From contig CATNEN010000007.1 in the NCBI GenBank assembly GCA_950097015.1, positions 1,674,001 through 1,738,000 on the forward strand: DNA of 64,000 bases. Direction: 5' to 3'. The notes beneath the pieces were generated by a model. It did not search any database, was not told where the DNA came from, and was given only the letters and a program-made list of their open reading frames with translations. The position numbers were made by a program, and so were the translations under genes. Shown here in pieces: positions 23,319-35,110 of the stretch. Position 1 is the first letter of the stretch, and each line of letters opens with the position of its first letter. This stretch comes from Macrostomum hystrix (Eukaryota; Platyhelminthes; Macrostomidae).

Positions 23319-24233
23319 ATCTGCCGCCGCTATTAGAATCAACTACAAATGAGATTGGACACTGGGGTGTTGATGATTTATTGTTGGTCCAGCAAGTCAC
23401 ATCTTGCTAAGTTTTTGTTAAGTCTGTCAGCGTGTTCTCTGTATCTGCTTAAACACATTCTCTCTATTATTCCGAAAATTGCACCGTCATAAACAAATAT
23501 ATTTCTTTTAAAATTTGTTATTGTTGATGTTGTCGCCATATTATGATTTATCCAGATAATCTATAAATAAACACACTTTAATTTTTACTCCTTTGTTTTC
23601 CACGTGGTAGTCATGGTTTTAAAGTTATGAAGTTGTGAATCTTAGTTTATTATATTTTAAAATTGTCGTTGGTAGGTATGTGTTGATAAATTATGTAAAT
23701 GAGCAGTGTCAATGAATACTTGATTATCCAGGCACTAAATACTATTATAATAATTCGTAATTAGGACCGCCACTGTGTTGTAAAATTTACTTTGTCTCCA
23801 TACTCGCATAATAGAATATTATATTCCCAGCTCTACTATCTCCAGTAGTGTTATAGATATGTATTCAACTTCTGTTGTCCATAGATAAATAGTTTTGACA
23901 GTCTTACTATTACTAGAGTAATTCCCATCCTCAGATTATTCATCTTCGTAACTGAAAAGAAACCATTAACCTATCGATTTTTCCCAGTCCGCCGTTCTTT
24001 ACAATCAATTATTTGCCTACGTTTTAGTTTTTCATTTAATTCTACTAGCTTTTCTTTTTTTAATAAAAACAACAGACAACCCTAAAGTTTATGGCCCAGC
24101 TTTTTATACTTTTTATTTGTTTCCATTTATTTCTGAGTCGCTTAAATAAAAATTGAACACATAAATATGGACTTCGTTTCGCCACCGACGTTTCCTCAAT
24201 GCTTTTCCTCCACTATTGCTACATCTCAATTAC
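23319..24233. other. alpha-SNAP 3' UTR and intergenic DNA
   Basis: AATAAA at 23566-23571, about 250 bases after the stop, is the likely poly(A) signal. No further gene is seen up to the TATA-like box at 24234. Confidence 0.5.
23566..23571 (+). terminator. Poly(A) signal AATAAA of alpha-SNAP
   Basis: First canonical hexamer after the alpha-SNAP stop, in an AT-rich setting. Confidence 0.55.
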
Positions 24234-24241
24234 TATATAAG
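24234..24241 (+). promoter_or_regulatory. TATA-like box TATATAAG
   Basis: Same octamer as before the DALRD3-like and MRPS16 genes. It would start a transcript near 24265, just before the 24.3-26.5 kb minisatellite, and could serve the UBZ-like gene. This is an inference from motif and position only. Confidence 0.3.
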
Positions 24242-24295
24242 AGTTTGTTGTTAAGCTTTGTTAAATTTTTACAAGTTTAGCACTTTCACTCAGTA

Positions 24296-26488
24296 CCTAC
24301 TTTCCCAGATCCTCAGGTTCAATTTGCTACTTTCCCAGATCCTCAGGTTCAACAGCTACTTTCCCAGATCCTCAGGTTCAATCAGCTACATTCCCAGATC
24401 CTCAGGTTCAATCTGCTACTTTCCCAGATCCTCGGGTTCAACAGCTACTTTCCCAGATCCTCAGGTTTATCAGCTACTTTCCCAGATCCTCGGGTTCAAC
24501 AGCTACTTTCCCAGATCCTCAGGTTCAATTTGCTCCTTTCCCAGATTCTCGGGTTCAACAGCTACTTTCCCAGATCCTCAGGTTCAATCTGCTACTTTCC
24601 CAGATCCTCAGGTTTATCAGCTACATTCCCAGATCCTCAGGTTCAACAGCTACTTTCCCAGATCCTCAGGTTTATCAGCTACTTTCCCAGATCCTCGGGT
24701 TCAACAGCTACTTTCCCAGATCCTCAGGTTCAATCTGCTACTTTCCCAGATCCTCAGGTTCAATCTGCTTCTTTCCTAGATCCTCAGGTTCAATCTGCTA
24801 CTTTCCCAGATCCTCAGGTTCAATCTGCTACTTTCCCAGATCCTCAGGTTCAATCTGCTACTTTCCCAGATCCTCAGGTTCAATCTGCTACATTCCCAGA
24901 TCCTCAGGTTCAATCTGCTACATTCCCAGATCCTCAGGTTCAATCTGCTACATTCCCAGATCCTCAGGTTCAATCTGCTACTTTCCCAGATCCTCAGGTT
25001 TATCAGCTACATTCCCAGATCCTCAGGTTCAACAGCTACTTTCCCAGATCCTCAGGTTTATCAGCTACTTTCCCAGATCCTCGGGTTCAACAGCTACTTT
25101 CCCAGATCCTCAGGTTCAATCTGCTACTTTCCCAGATCCTCAGGTTCAATCTGCTTCTTTCCTAGATCCTCAGGTTCAATCTGCTACTTTCCCAGATCCT
25201 CAGGTTCAATCTGCTACTTTCCCAGATCCTCAGGTTCAATCTGCTACTTTCCCAGATCCTCAGGTTCAATCTGCTACATTCCCAGATCCTCAGGTTCAAT
25301 CTGCTACATTCCCAGATCCTCAGGTTCAATCTGCTACATTCCCAGATCCTCAGGTTCAATCTGCTACATTCCCAGATCCTCAGGTTCAATCTGCTACATT
25401 CCCAGATCCTCAGGTTCAATCTGCTACATTCCCAGATCCTCAGGTTCAATCTGCTACTTTCCCAGATCCTCAGGTTCAACAGCTTCTTTCCCAGATCCTC
25501 AGGTTCAATCAGCTACTTTCCCAGATCCTCAGGTTCAACAGCTACTTTCCCAGATCCTCAGGTTCAACAGCTACTTTCCCAGATCCTCAGGTTCAACAGC
25601 TTCTTTCCCAGATCCTCAGGTTCAAACTGCTACATTCCCAGATCCTCAGGTTCAACAGCTACTTTCCCAGATCCTCAGGTTCAACAGCTACTTTCCCAGA
25701 TCCTCAGGTTCAACAGCTACTTTCCCAGATCCTCAGGTTCAACAGCTACTTTCCCAGATCCTCAGGTTCAATCTGCTACTTTCCCAGATCCTCAGGTTCA
25801 ACAGCTACTTTCCCAGATCCTCAGGTTCAACAGCTACTTTCCCAGATCCTCAGGTTCAACAGCTACTTTCCCAGATCCTCAGGTTCAATCTGCTACATTC
25901 CCAGATCCTCGGGTTCAATCAGCTGCATTCCCAGATCCTCAGGTTCAACAGCTACTTTCCCAGATCCTCAGGTTCAACAGCTACTTTCCCAGATCCTCAG
26001 GTTCAACAGCTTCTTTCCCAGATCCTCAGGTTCAAACTGCTACATTCCCAGATCTTCAGGTTCAACAGCTACTTTCCCAGATCCTCAGGTTCAATCTGCT
26101 TCTTTCCTAGATCCTCAGGTTCAACAGCTACTTTCCCAGATCCTCAGGTTCAACAGCTACTTTCCTAGATCCTCAGGTTCAATCTGCTACTTTCCCAGAT
26201 CCTCGGGTTCAATCAGCTGCATTCCCAGATCCTCAGGTTCAATCTGCTACATTCCCAGATCCTCAGGTTCAACAGCTACTTTCCCAGATCCTCAGGTTCA
26301 ATCTGCTACATTCCCAGATCCTCGGGTTCAATCAGCTGCATTCCCAGATTCTCAGGTTCAATCTGCTACTTTCCCAGATCCTCAGGTTCAACAGCTACAT
26401 TCCCAGATCCTCAGGTTCAACAGCTACTTTCCCAGATCCTCAGGTTCAATCAGCTACTTTCCCAGATCCTCAGGTTCAATCAGCTGCA
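24296..26488. repeat. 29-30 bp minisatellite before the UBZ-like exon
   Basis: About 74 copies of a unit CTACTTTCCCAGATCCTCAG followed by GTTCAACAG or GTTCAATCTG. The 30-bp form is divisible by 3, so open frames appear on both strands; they are repeat by-products. Larger blocks are duplicated inside: the rare variant CTTTCCTAGATCC recurs about 385 bases apart near 24770 and 25155. Confidence 0.95.
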
Positions 26489-26577
26489 TCTGCGCGGCTT
26501 TGATCTGATTTTCAGAAGAAAAGTTGGGACGAAAAGCGCAAATAATTAATTGCCATTAATTGCCATACCGCTTACAG

Positions 26578-27705
26578 AACCGTATTACAGACGAAGCCGA
26601 TGGTGGCAATGCCAACAATGAGCCGCCGCAGGTTCGGCCGCTTGGCAGTATTATTGGCTTCGCTGCCTTCCGCCGCGACCCACCCCACCAGCAACAGCAG
26701 CAGCAGCTGCATCCGTTTGGTTCCGTTAGTCCACTGGACGCCCTGCCAGAGCTCGGCTTCAGCAACGGCGGTCCCGGCCCTCTGACATCCTGGCGACGCC
26801 GTCAGTTGGAAGCGGCCGTAGGATCAGCCGGCTTGCCCTGGTCGCCGGCTCCGGGTCGTCAGCTGTCCGACCGGGTGGCCGCCCTGTGCGAGTTTCGCAG
26901 AACCGACGCCGAGCTGCGGTTGGCGGTGGTGCGCGACCGGTTGCGCAAGCGGCCCCGGCTGCTTGGCCCGCTGGTGTCCTTCGCTTTAAGCGACTCTCAT
27001 CTGCGCGGTTTCGAAGACGAGTCGGAGGATATTTCTAGTCAATCGTCGTCTGCTTCAGCAACCCAGCAGCAGCAGCCACCGTCCGCTTCTAAACTGATTG
27101 TCCAGCGCAATAAAAAACGTCTTCTTAGCGACGAGGAAAATGATGAACAAAAGGCCGATCCAGACGATGCCGATTTTGTTCCGGAGAACAAAACTCGCGT
27201 CAAGATCAATAGTACTAATAGTAGTAGCAGCAGCGGGGTAAAAAACAACAGGAACAATGGCGCCAGCGCTGCTGGCACTGGCAGGAGATTGGGCAGAGGT
27301 TGGGCTACTCCGCCACCCCAGCCAGCCACTGAGTACATCCAGCTGGGCAGTCGCGAGCTGAGCAGCGCCAACAATTCCAGGCCTCAGAAACGATTGGCCA
27401 GCGAGCGAATCTCGCGCTGCACCGCAGCCGACGCGGCCGCCGTTTACGAAATCGAATCTTCCTCCTCAGGCGGGGAAGAGCAGCAGCGGCCGGGTGGAGC
27501 CGACGATGGCGAAGAGAATGATTGCGTTGTCACGCGGATGCCGCCGACGCCTTCAAGGCCGAAGAGAAAAATTGTAACGACGAAAGGAGAACGCGCCGCG
27601 CCTTCCGAGTCGGAATTTCATTCGCTGAAGTGTCCGGTCTGCGATCAATTTGTGCCCAAGCGATTCTGCATGGAGACTCACGTGAACTCCTGCCTGGACA
27701 ACTGA
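26578..27705 (+). CDS. Last exon of an unrecognised protein with a C-terminal UBZ-like zinc finger
   Basis: An open frame of about 375 codons ends at the TGA at 27703. It has no in-frame ATG near its start, and a TAA closes the frame at 26557, so it must be entered by splicing at CTTACAG/ (26577) or ATTACAG/ (26590). The upstream exon was not found. The N-terminal third is ordered and Arg/Leu-rich (LRLAVVRDRLRKRPRLLG). The middle is low complexity with Gln, Ser and acidic runs and basic patches (RNKKR, RPKRK) that could be nuclear localisation signals. The C-terminus, CPVCDQFVPKRFCMETHVNS followed by CLDN, has the C-x2-C ... H-x3-C layout of UBZ4/Rad18-type fingers, which bind ubiquitin in DNA-damage proteins. 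Function beyond that is not known. Two related minisatellites flank it. Confidence 0.7.
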   Translation, partial: NRITDEADGGNANNEPPQVRPLGSIIGFAAFRRDPPHQQQQQQLHPFGSVSPLDALPELGFSNGGPGPLTSWRRRQLEAAVGSAGLPWSPAPGRQLSDRVAALCEFRRTDAELRLAVVRDRLRKRPRLLGPLVSFALSDSHLRGFEDESEDISSQSSSASATQQQQPPSASKLIVQRNKKRLLSDEENDEQKADPDDADFVPENKTRVKINSTNSSSSSGVKNNRNNGASAAGTGRRLGRGWATPPPQPATEYIQLGSRELSSANNSRPQKRLASERISRCTAADAAAVYEIESSSSGGEEQQRPGGADDGEENDCVVTRMPPTPSRPKRKIVTTKGERAAPSESEFHSLKCPVCDQFVPKRFCMETHVNSCLDN

Positions 27706-28245
27706 CTGACTGTAGGGCCGCGTTTTTTCCTTTGATGAGTTTTCCTACGTTACCTGTAAATGCCATTCTTCTACTGTTAGAATAGCAAATGCATTTTGTA
27801 GCAAGTATTCTTCATTGCAAAGATCTCATTGAAGTCCTGCCCTGGATACTTTGATAAATTATCTGTAGTTCGCCTAATTTCAATGGGCATCAATTCCAAG
27901 AAACATGTTCCGTTAAATTGTATTTTGTGAGTTCAAAGGATGCTAGCCCAAGCACTTTGCCCTGTAATTGCGCCTCGTTTGCAATCAAATCATTCATCTA
28001 GGCACTCATTTACATTTCCTTGATTTTCATTTGCGTGCGCATGCTAGAATTACATATTTCTAAAACGTGCCGCAACACATTTTCGCATTTGCTTTACCTG
28101 TATAGCAGCAATCTGTGCCACAGACAGCTTTGAGTACTTCCAGGCGAGAGGCTCGTCTGTAGCCCTCTTAAACGATGCTGCCTTCATTCTGTCTTACATT
28201 GTATATTAATGCTTACAAGATTATATTATAACTATTGTTCAAAAC
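27706..28245. other. Downstream region of the UBZ-like gene
   Basis: No exon is seen. No canonical AATAAA is evident before the next array, so the 3' end is not placed. Confidence 0.4.
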
Positions 28246-29538
28246 CATTCTGAGCTGTCAATCTCCCAGATCCCCATTCAATTTCTGAGCTGTCATTCTC
28301 CCAGATCCCCATTCTATTTCTGAGCTGTCAATCTCCCAGATCCCCATTCTATTTCTGAGCTGTCAATCTCCCAGATCCCCATTCAATTTCTGAGCTGTCA
28401 ATCTCCCAGATCCCCATTCTGAGCTGTCATTCTCCCAGATCCCCTTTCTGAGCTGTCATTCTCCCAGATCCCCTTTCTGAGCTGTCATTCTCCCAGATCC
28501 CAATTATGAATCGTCATTTTACAAGATCCACATTCTGAGCAGTCCTTCTCCCATATCCCAATTCTGAGCTGTCAATCTCCCAGATCCCCTTTCTGAGCTG
28601 TCAATCTCCCAGATCCCCATTCTATTTCTGAGCTGTCATTCTCCCAGATCCCCATTCTATTTCTGAGCTGTCATTCTCCCAGATCCCCATTCAATTTCTG
28701 AGCTGTCAATCTCCCAGATCCCCATTCAATTTCTGAGCTGTCAATCTCCCAGATCCCCTTTCTGAGCTGTCATTCTCCCAGATCCCCTTTCTGAGCTGTC
28801 ATTCTCCCAGATCCCCTTTCTGAGCTGTCATTCTCCCAGATCCCAATTATGAATCGTCATTTTACAAGATCCACATTCTGAGCAGTCCTTCTCCCATATC
28901 CCAATTCTGAGCTGTCAATCTCCCAGATCCCCTTTCTGAGCTGTCATTCTCCCAGATCCCAATTATGAATCGTCATTTTACAAGATCCACATTCTGAGCA
29001 GTCCTTCTCCCATATCCCAATTCTGAGCTGTCATTCTCCCAGATCCCCATTCAATTTCTGAGCTGTCATTCTCCCAGATCCCCATTCTATTTCTGAGCTG
29101 TCATTCTCCCAGATCCCCATTCTATTTCTGAGCTGTCATTCTCCCAGATCCCCATTCAATTTCTGAGCTGTCATTCTCCCAGATCCCCATTCAATTTCTG
29201 AGCTGTCATTCTCCCAGATCCCCATTCAATTTCTGAGCTGTCAATCTCCCAGATCCCCATTCAATTTCTGAGCTGTCAATCTCCCAGATCCCCATTCAAC
29301 TTCTGACCTGTCATTCTCGCAGATCCCCATTCTGAGCTGTCATTCTCCCAGATCCCAATTATGAATCGTCATTTTACAAGATCCACATTCTGAGCAGTCC
29401 TTCTCCCATATCCCAATTCTGAGCTGTCATTCTCCCAGATCCCAATTCTGAGCTGTCATTCTCCCAGATCCCCATTCAATTTCTGAGCTGTCATTCTCCC
29501 AGATCCCAATTCTGAGCTATCATTCTCCCAGATCCCAG
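28246..29538. repeat. 29/35-bp minisatellite after the UBZ-like gene
   Basis: Units are CTGAGCTGTCATTCTCCCAG followed by ATCCCCTTT (29 bp) or ATCCCCATTCAATTT-type endings (35 bp). A distinct variant block (AATTATGAATCGTCATTTTAC) recurs four times at irregular spacing. The core TCCCAGATCC is shared with the 24.3-26.5 kb array. Confidence 0.95.
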
Positions 29539-29897
29539 TGGTAATTAAGTAGTTGAATTTCATGCTCGCATTTTTGCAGAATAACGCATTTTTTGCCGGT
29601 CTACTATTTCTAGGTTTATATTTTTTCAATATAAACTTGCGTCTCGGCTAAGAGTCACTGCTATCCTTGAAGGCATCCAGTTAGTTTGAAAAAAACTTAG
29701 AACGTCTCTTAGTTACGAGTATTATTTCGTAGTTAGCTCGTATGTGCTCAGAGCTTCAGCATTATTGTTAAAGAAAGCACAAGGCTGCAAGGCTGCGATC
29801 GACGTCAAAGCGAATCCGCGGGGAACAATGACAAAAAAAATTGCGAATTCCAAAAATTTGAATATACTGTGTGATTATAGTGATTATTCGTATTATA

Positions 29898-30594
29898 ATT
29901 CGTATTCGTTCAAGAAACACCTGGGATTTGAGAACCCACCGCCCCTGACCCTGCCCAACGGTGAGGTCATCGCGGCATGCAGCGACTTCCGCTACTTGGG
30001 TGTCCCGGTGATGAGCCCGGATGTGATCATCGCGGACAGGAAGACCCAGGCCTGGCGCGCCGTTCACCAACCTAAGCCAGTCTTCACCTCCGGAGCGCGA
30101 GACGATCTGAAGATTCGACTGTTTCGCGCCGCCGTAGAGCCGATCCTATTCTACGGAATGGAGGCCATCCCGATGACCCGCACCCGAGAGCGGGTCCTAG
30201 ATGGGATGCACCGAAATCTGCTGCGCCAGGCTTTAGATGTACACTACCCCGAGACCATCTCGACGGCCCAGCTGACAGCGCGAGCTGGCGTGCCGCCCAT
30301 GAGCGTCACCCTGCGCCGGCGGCGTCAGACCCTGCTGGGGCACTGCTTGCGGAGGACTGCCCGCGGCGAGGACAACCCCTGGCTTTGGTCACCCTCAACC
30401 AGCCAACCGAGCGACTGCGCCGTGGCCAGCGTCGGACCCAGACTTTAGGCGCTACTTTGGTGGCCGGCCTAGAAGCGATCGGTCTGACCCCGAGGACTGC
30501 TGCGATCTGCCCTGCCCCCCTTTTCCGTGAACGCGTGCGCGCAAGAGTGCCCCGTTGACCTTCAGGCCCCTTGCGTCTTTGTAATGTAATGTAA
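29898..30594 (+). mobile_element. 5'-truncated LINE (non-LTR retrotransposon)
   Basis: ATTCGTATTATA occurs directly before (29886-29897) and after (30595-30606) this segment, a 12-bp target duplication. An open frame to 30448 encodes the end of a LINE ORF2: FRYLGVPVM, then KIRLFRAAVEPILFYGMEA and LLGHCLRRT. These match the region after the RT palm in CR1/RTE-type elements. The 3' end is a short TGTAA repeat, typical of some LINE tails. RT catalytic motifs and any endonuclease are missing, so it is dead on arrival. Confidence 0.88.
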
Positions 30595-30606
30595 ATTCGT
30601 ATTATA

Positions 30607-31116
30607 CTTAATAGTACTGTAGGCCGGGGATCTCAAACCGACCAAAGTCACACAGTCACAGTCACAGTCACTATGCTCAATTTTCCGTTAAGCGTTTAAG
30701 TAGCTTGCCATTAATTGCCCCATGTCATCACTGTCAACAGTAGCTTAAAAATTCTGTTCAATTCCTTCTCTGTAGATGTTTAGTTACAGAATATTTTTTG
30801 GAAATCATTTTTCCTTTATAATGCAACTCTTATATTATTTTCTTTTGCGATAGTTAAATTCGATTTCATTTTTTATGAGGCCTTTCAGGATTAACAAATG
30901 GTTTCTGGTTCCTTTTACTAAATTTTGGCTGGTTAGTGTAGACATTGGTAGCTCGTAACAAGTTAATAATGAAGGTAATAATATTAGGATCGTGACATTC
31001 GAATCCTTATGCTTTGAATCGTGAGTTATTGGTAATAAATATCTAGACTGGCTGTCGTGGATAAATCGAAGCCGTGACATTTCTGCCGTGTCACAGTATG
31101 CCACAATGAGCGAACT
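30607..31116. other. AT-rich gap after the LINE, calpain 3' flank
   Basis: Contains a short CACAGT repeat near 30645-30672. The calpain 3' UTR should lie in its upper part, but no canonical poly(A) hexamer was seen on the minus strand. Confidence 0.4.
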
Positions 31117-34100
31117 TCACAGGTACAGGGTCTGCAGCAGGAAGTGGTCCTGCTTTACCACGCCGAAGTCTTCCTTCGTTTTCGGCATGGCTCTGAATGT
31201 CTCGAAGGCGGTCTTGAGCCTGATGGACAGCAAGATGAAGTCCTCGAAGCAGACCCGGCCGTGCTCCGGGTCCATGTAGCGCATGGCGATGGACTCAAAC
31301 ACTTTGTTGCTGAGGTTGTAGCCGGCTACGCGAAGGGCGTCGCGCAGCTCGAACGAGTCAAAATATCCGTTGCCATCAGCGTCGTACTCCTTGAAGATGG
31401 TCTTCAACAGGCGAATCTCGTTCCACAGGTGCTTGAACTCGTCGAACTCCATGAAGCCAGACATGTTGGCGTCAACCAGGGCTAGCATGCTGCGGCAGGC
31501 CTCCAAGCTGAAGCCTTGGAATTCTTTGATCTCGCGGCCGAATGAGCGGTTGAGAATCTGCTGCAGCTGCTTGGCGTGAATCTTGGCTGCGCTGCCTGGA
31601 GGGGTTAAACGTGTTCGATCTTTTAGGTGACATCACTTCCTTCAGATTGAAAAGACTTTTATTGAAGACTTTAGTTTCAGGGTCATTTTCGTTCTTTAGT
31701 TTTGACCCGAGCACTCGTAGCACATTATGTTGAAAAATTACCAAGGGTTAAAGTGCTTATTTTTTGTTTCGTTGATTAGATACAGAGTGATAGGTTTCAC
31801 AATTTACCATTAAAATATAAATGCGACTTCTGGTAAAAATTATAGAGAATGTAAGTAAATAGAATATTGCAATTCGTTAGGACTAATGAAACTTTTTGGT
31901 GTTTCGTAAGCATTGGATAGTAAGTATTGTACTCATGCTGACGGTTTTAGTACTCTAGCTCATGCTTCCATCAGAGCGTATGGTAGCATACATATGGATC
32001 GATTTTATGAACACGTTTCACTACGAGCTAGTATGTATAGCACTGGCAGCGGGTGTATACTCGTATAGTTTCTACATTGTTACATTGCAGCGCTCATACT
32101 TCAAATCTTATAGTGTCGCTAATAAGAAAGTACTTACGCTGAAGACCTAGAAAATATTTTCGAAAATAATTTTTCCTTAGTTTTGTTTTCTTAATTATTA
32201 TACGTTTGGAAAATAGTATTTACTCACGTGAATATATTGTGCTCACCTGCATACTCCATGAAAGCCTTCTTTAGCGGCTCCTCATTCTCCATCACCGTTT
32301 TGGCATGCTTGCGACCGAAAACACCGTCCACAACGTTGTCCATGGTGTTGGTTGTGTCCAGCACGCCCGACTCGTTCGGCTTCTCTGAGAAGATGCGCAG
32401 TATGAACTCGGCCTCTTCGTTCGGGTTGAACGTCGACGGAACGATTACATAATGACCCGGGGGCAGCTTGTGACGTCCGCAGACCTCGCGTTGGTTGACA
32501 AACGACGGGGACTTGTCGCTTTGGCGCGTGAAGCGGAAGTATTTCTGATCAAGCAGGCCGACATTCGCGTCCTTGATGGAGTAGATCGCATAGCCGATTG
32601 TGAGATAGTCGGCACCTTTGAGAATCTTGCGAATGTCCTTCTGCATGAGGCCAACAATAATCGTGCCCATGTTCTCGTCGTCGTTCTCGTCCGGGTCGAC
32701 GATCTCCACGCGGAACTGTGGATTGGTGTGAAAGCTGTCGATATTGTTGCGACAGCCGCCGGCGCTGACGTTCCGCTTCCACTGGCCGGTCTCGAGGCAC
32801 ATCTCCCAGCGACGCTTCTTGGCCGCTTCGCCTTTGACACTGGTGGACATGGACTCGGGACCTAAGTGACAGATCTCCAGCTTGTTGAACTGGCTAGAAA
32901 AGTCCCTATAGGACATCCAGAACTCGCCGTCGTCTTTCATTTCCATATTCAGACGGTCCTTCTCGCCGCGGCTAACGTCGCTCCACTTGGGGCTGCGATC
33001 GCTCCAGTCGCCCCTCCACTCGCACTCATTGCCCCATGGATTGCGAACGCGCACCAAGGACTCCTCCATGCCGTTGTTGAGCTTCACCGTACACACATCC
33101 GTGATGGAGTAAGCGTGTCCGGTAATCAAACCGTTGGTCAGTCGACCCTCCACCTGCTCACTCTCGATAGCGCAGCCCATCAAGGAGCTGCTCGCGTTGG
33201 CCTGGACCATGATGTTGTACAGATTCGGCGGCGCCTTCCTGAGGTCAAAGGTCTCGCACAGGCCGCCAGTGAAATCCACCATGGCCTCAGCCTGGTTTCC
33301 GCCACTTAAAGCCTCGTAGCTGCCGTTGAGTTTGGCGTAGGCCTTCTCGAGCAGAGCAGACCAGAACTCGTTCCGGTCCTCGCTATGCATGAAGCAGAGC
33401 TTGCCGTTTCGGGTTGGCAGGCGGTCGTCAATCTAGAAGTGTTCCATTGGAATTCGATGATTTCGTGTTTCGAGGGTCGTGCCAAAATTCCTCAATTCCT
33501 TAACGAAGTTCAAGAGACTAACTTGCTTTAAACATGAAATAGTTTTTTGTTTTTACCTCAACATCATTCCACTGGCCGAACTGCCACAGACGGAAGCGAA
33601 ACATCCCACAATAGTTTCCGCCAAAGTTCTGGTCAGGCACAACCACCTGATCGAACAGCTGCTTGTGCAGAGACAGCGAGGCGATCGCTGCCAGCAGCCA
33701 GCAGTCTCCTAGCTCGCCCTGCTTCACATCGAATCGACTCACTCCGTCGCTAATGAACTGCGGGTCTGAGCAGATTTCTCTTGGACGCTTCCATTCGAAC
33801 TTAGCGTACGATCGTGACGGGTAGACGCTGCGATTGTCGGCCGGGAAGTCGGGATCTTCAAAGAGCTGGCCGGAGAGCTTCTGCTCTTCGCGCTTGGCAT
33901 TGAAGTCGCCTTTGGGTCGATCAGAGCCAGCCTGGTGGTAGATGGTCCGTGGCGGTCCCGGATCCTTCGGCGCGCGAGGCACAACGACATCTCCGCTGAT
34001 CACTGTCGGTTGACTGCGGCGGTCCAAATAGTCAAAGATGTTTCTACCGCCGGAGCCGCCGTTCAATTGGTCGGAGTGGAAGCTGTAGCCCTTGTAGTAT

Positions 34101-34180
34101 GGATCGTAGAAAGGGTTGTTGCCCCCGGTGGACAAGGTGGTGGAGCCCGATGTGTCGTAGATGATCTGCACTCTAGGCAT
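31117..34180 (-). CDS. Classical calpain (calcium-dependent cysteine protease), three exons
   Basis: Exons are 34180-33557, 33432-32247 and 31595-31117; phases are 0/0 and 1/2 and all junctions are GT-AG. The product is 762 residues. A roughly 140-residue N-terminal leader precedes the protease core. The catalytic triad is complete: Cys160 in QGELGDCWLLAA, His314 in LITGHAYSITD, Asn339 in VRVRNPWG. A calpain beta-sandwich (C2-like) domain follows (about residues 380-540, FWMSYRDFSSQF onward). The C-terminus is a penta-EF-hand domain with good calcium loops, VDANMSGFMEFDEF and YDADGNGYFDSFEL. Such enzymes are cytosolic and cut cytoskeletal and signalling proteins when calcium rises. The layout resembles invertebrate CalpA/CalpB and the flatworm calpain of similar length. 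Introns are 124 and 651 bp and free of satellite DNA. Confidence 0.97.
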
Positions 34181-35110
34181 GACTGATTGGATTGATACCT
34201 GCTACAATAATCTAAAAGCGTCAAACTTAATGTTTCTTTCAGCTTGAAATATCAAAAGCGATGCACAGCTAATTATTTGGCGAGTTATTCAAACTGCGCT
34301 GTTTCCCCTGCCATTACATTTTATGGCAAAAATGCGAGACCTTTCAGACCCTGTTCACAGAGTTTGAGAATGCGGGAGATGCCATTGTGCCAGTTTAGTT
34401 TTTCTTTCGAAATTGCGCCTCGTACGCGTGTCGTCTGTGCATTGCGGGTGCGCATGCAGCTCATTCACTGGGGCCCTCTTTTGTTTAGTTTGGCCCCCAC
34501 CGTAGCCTACTGGCCGGCCCCGAGCTGGTGGGTTTTGAGACTATACTCAATGTGACTCGGAATGTAGAAGACTCGTGTTGTCTTTGGATATGTGGGCATT
34601 TATATTCTCATCATTTTTGTCTTGCCATTCTTTTCTTTTCTCTCTTTTTCGGCGTCTCTCAGCGTCTGCATTGTTTGCTAAGTTGTGCCTTCCTTATATC
34701 AGTTTTGTCCTTCGTTGCACTTGCAGCCGGGTGTGTTTTACTGCCATCAGTTACTGTGGCCACCCCGAGGCGATCTCTCTGAGGCCGCTCGTTTGTTTCA
34801 GAAATGCAAAAAATGCGAGCAACCCAATTTAGGAAGCTAATTCAAAAATTTTTTATTTCGTTCTTTTAAAACGCTTTGGCGGCACCATGCAGCCATGAAT
34901 GGCTTTCTCCTTGCTTGTTATATACTTAAAAAGACATTGTTGCAACAGTGCATCGCCATTACGTTTTTGTCTTACTATCATGATCTTTTGACGTAGACTC
35001 CAGCAAAAAATGACATTTTATTATTTAACCTTAACTTTTACTTGCCTTGAAGACATGATTTGATTTCGAACAATTTTAATGTTCCAATGCTCATTTTCTA
35101 AAGTAACAGC
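34181..35110. other. Calpain upstream region
   Basis: GTAGCAG at about 34199-34205 (minus strand, 18 bases before the ATG) could be a 5' UTR acceptor. No TATA-like box is obvious. T-rich, no exon supported. Confidence 0.4.

Noticed and set aside
24258-25479. Long open frames on both strands through the 29-30 bp array
   Set aside because: By-products of the repeat; no codon-level conservation pattern and no start ATG.
26600-26785. 61-codon frame starting MVAMPTMSRRR inside the UBZ exon
   Set aside because: It has an ATG but is short and out of frame with the long frame that ends in a zinc finger; judged a shadow.
32445-33320. Several 70-150 codon frames opposite or overlapping the calpain exons
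   Set aside because: Shadows of the intact calpain, which has a full catalytic triad and EF-hands in the chosen frame.
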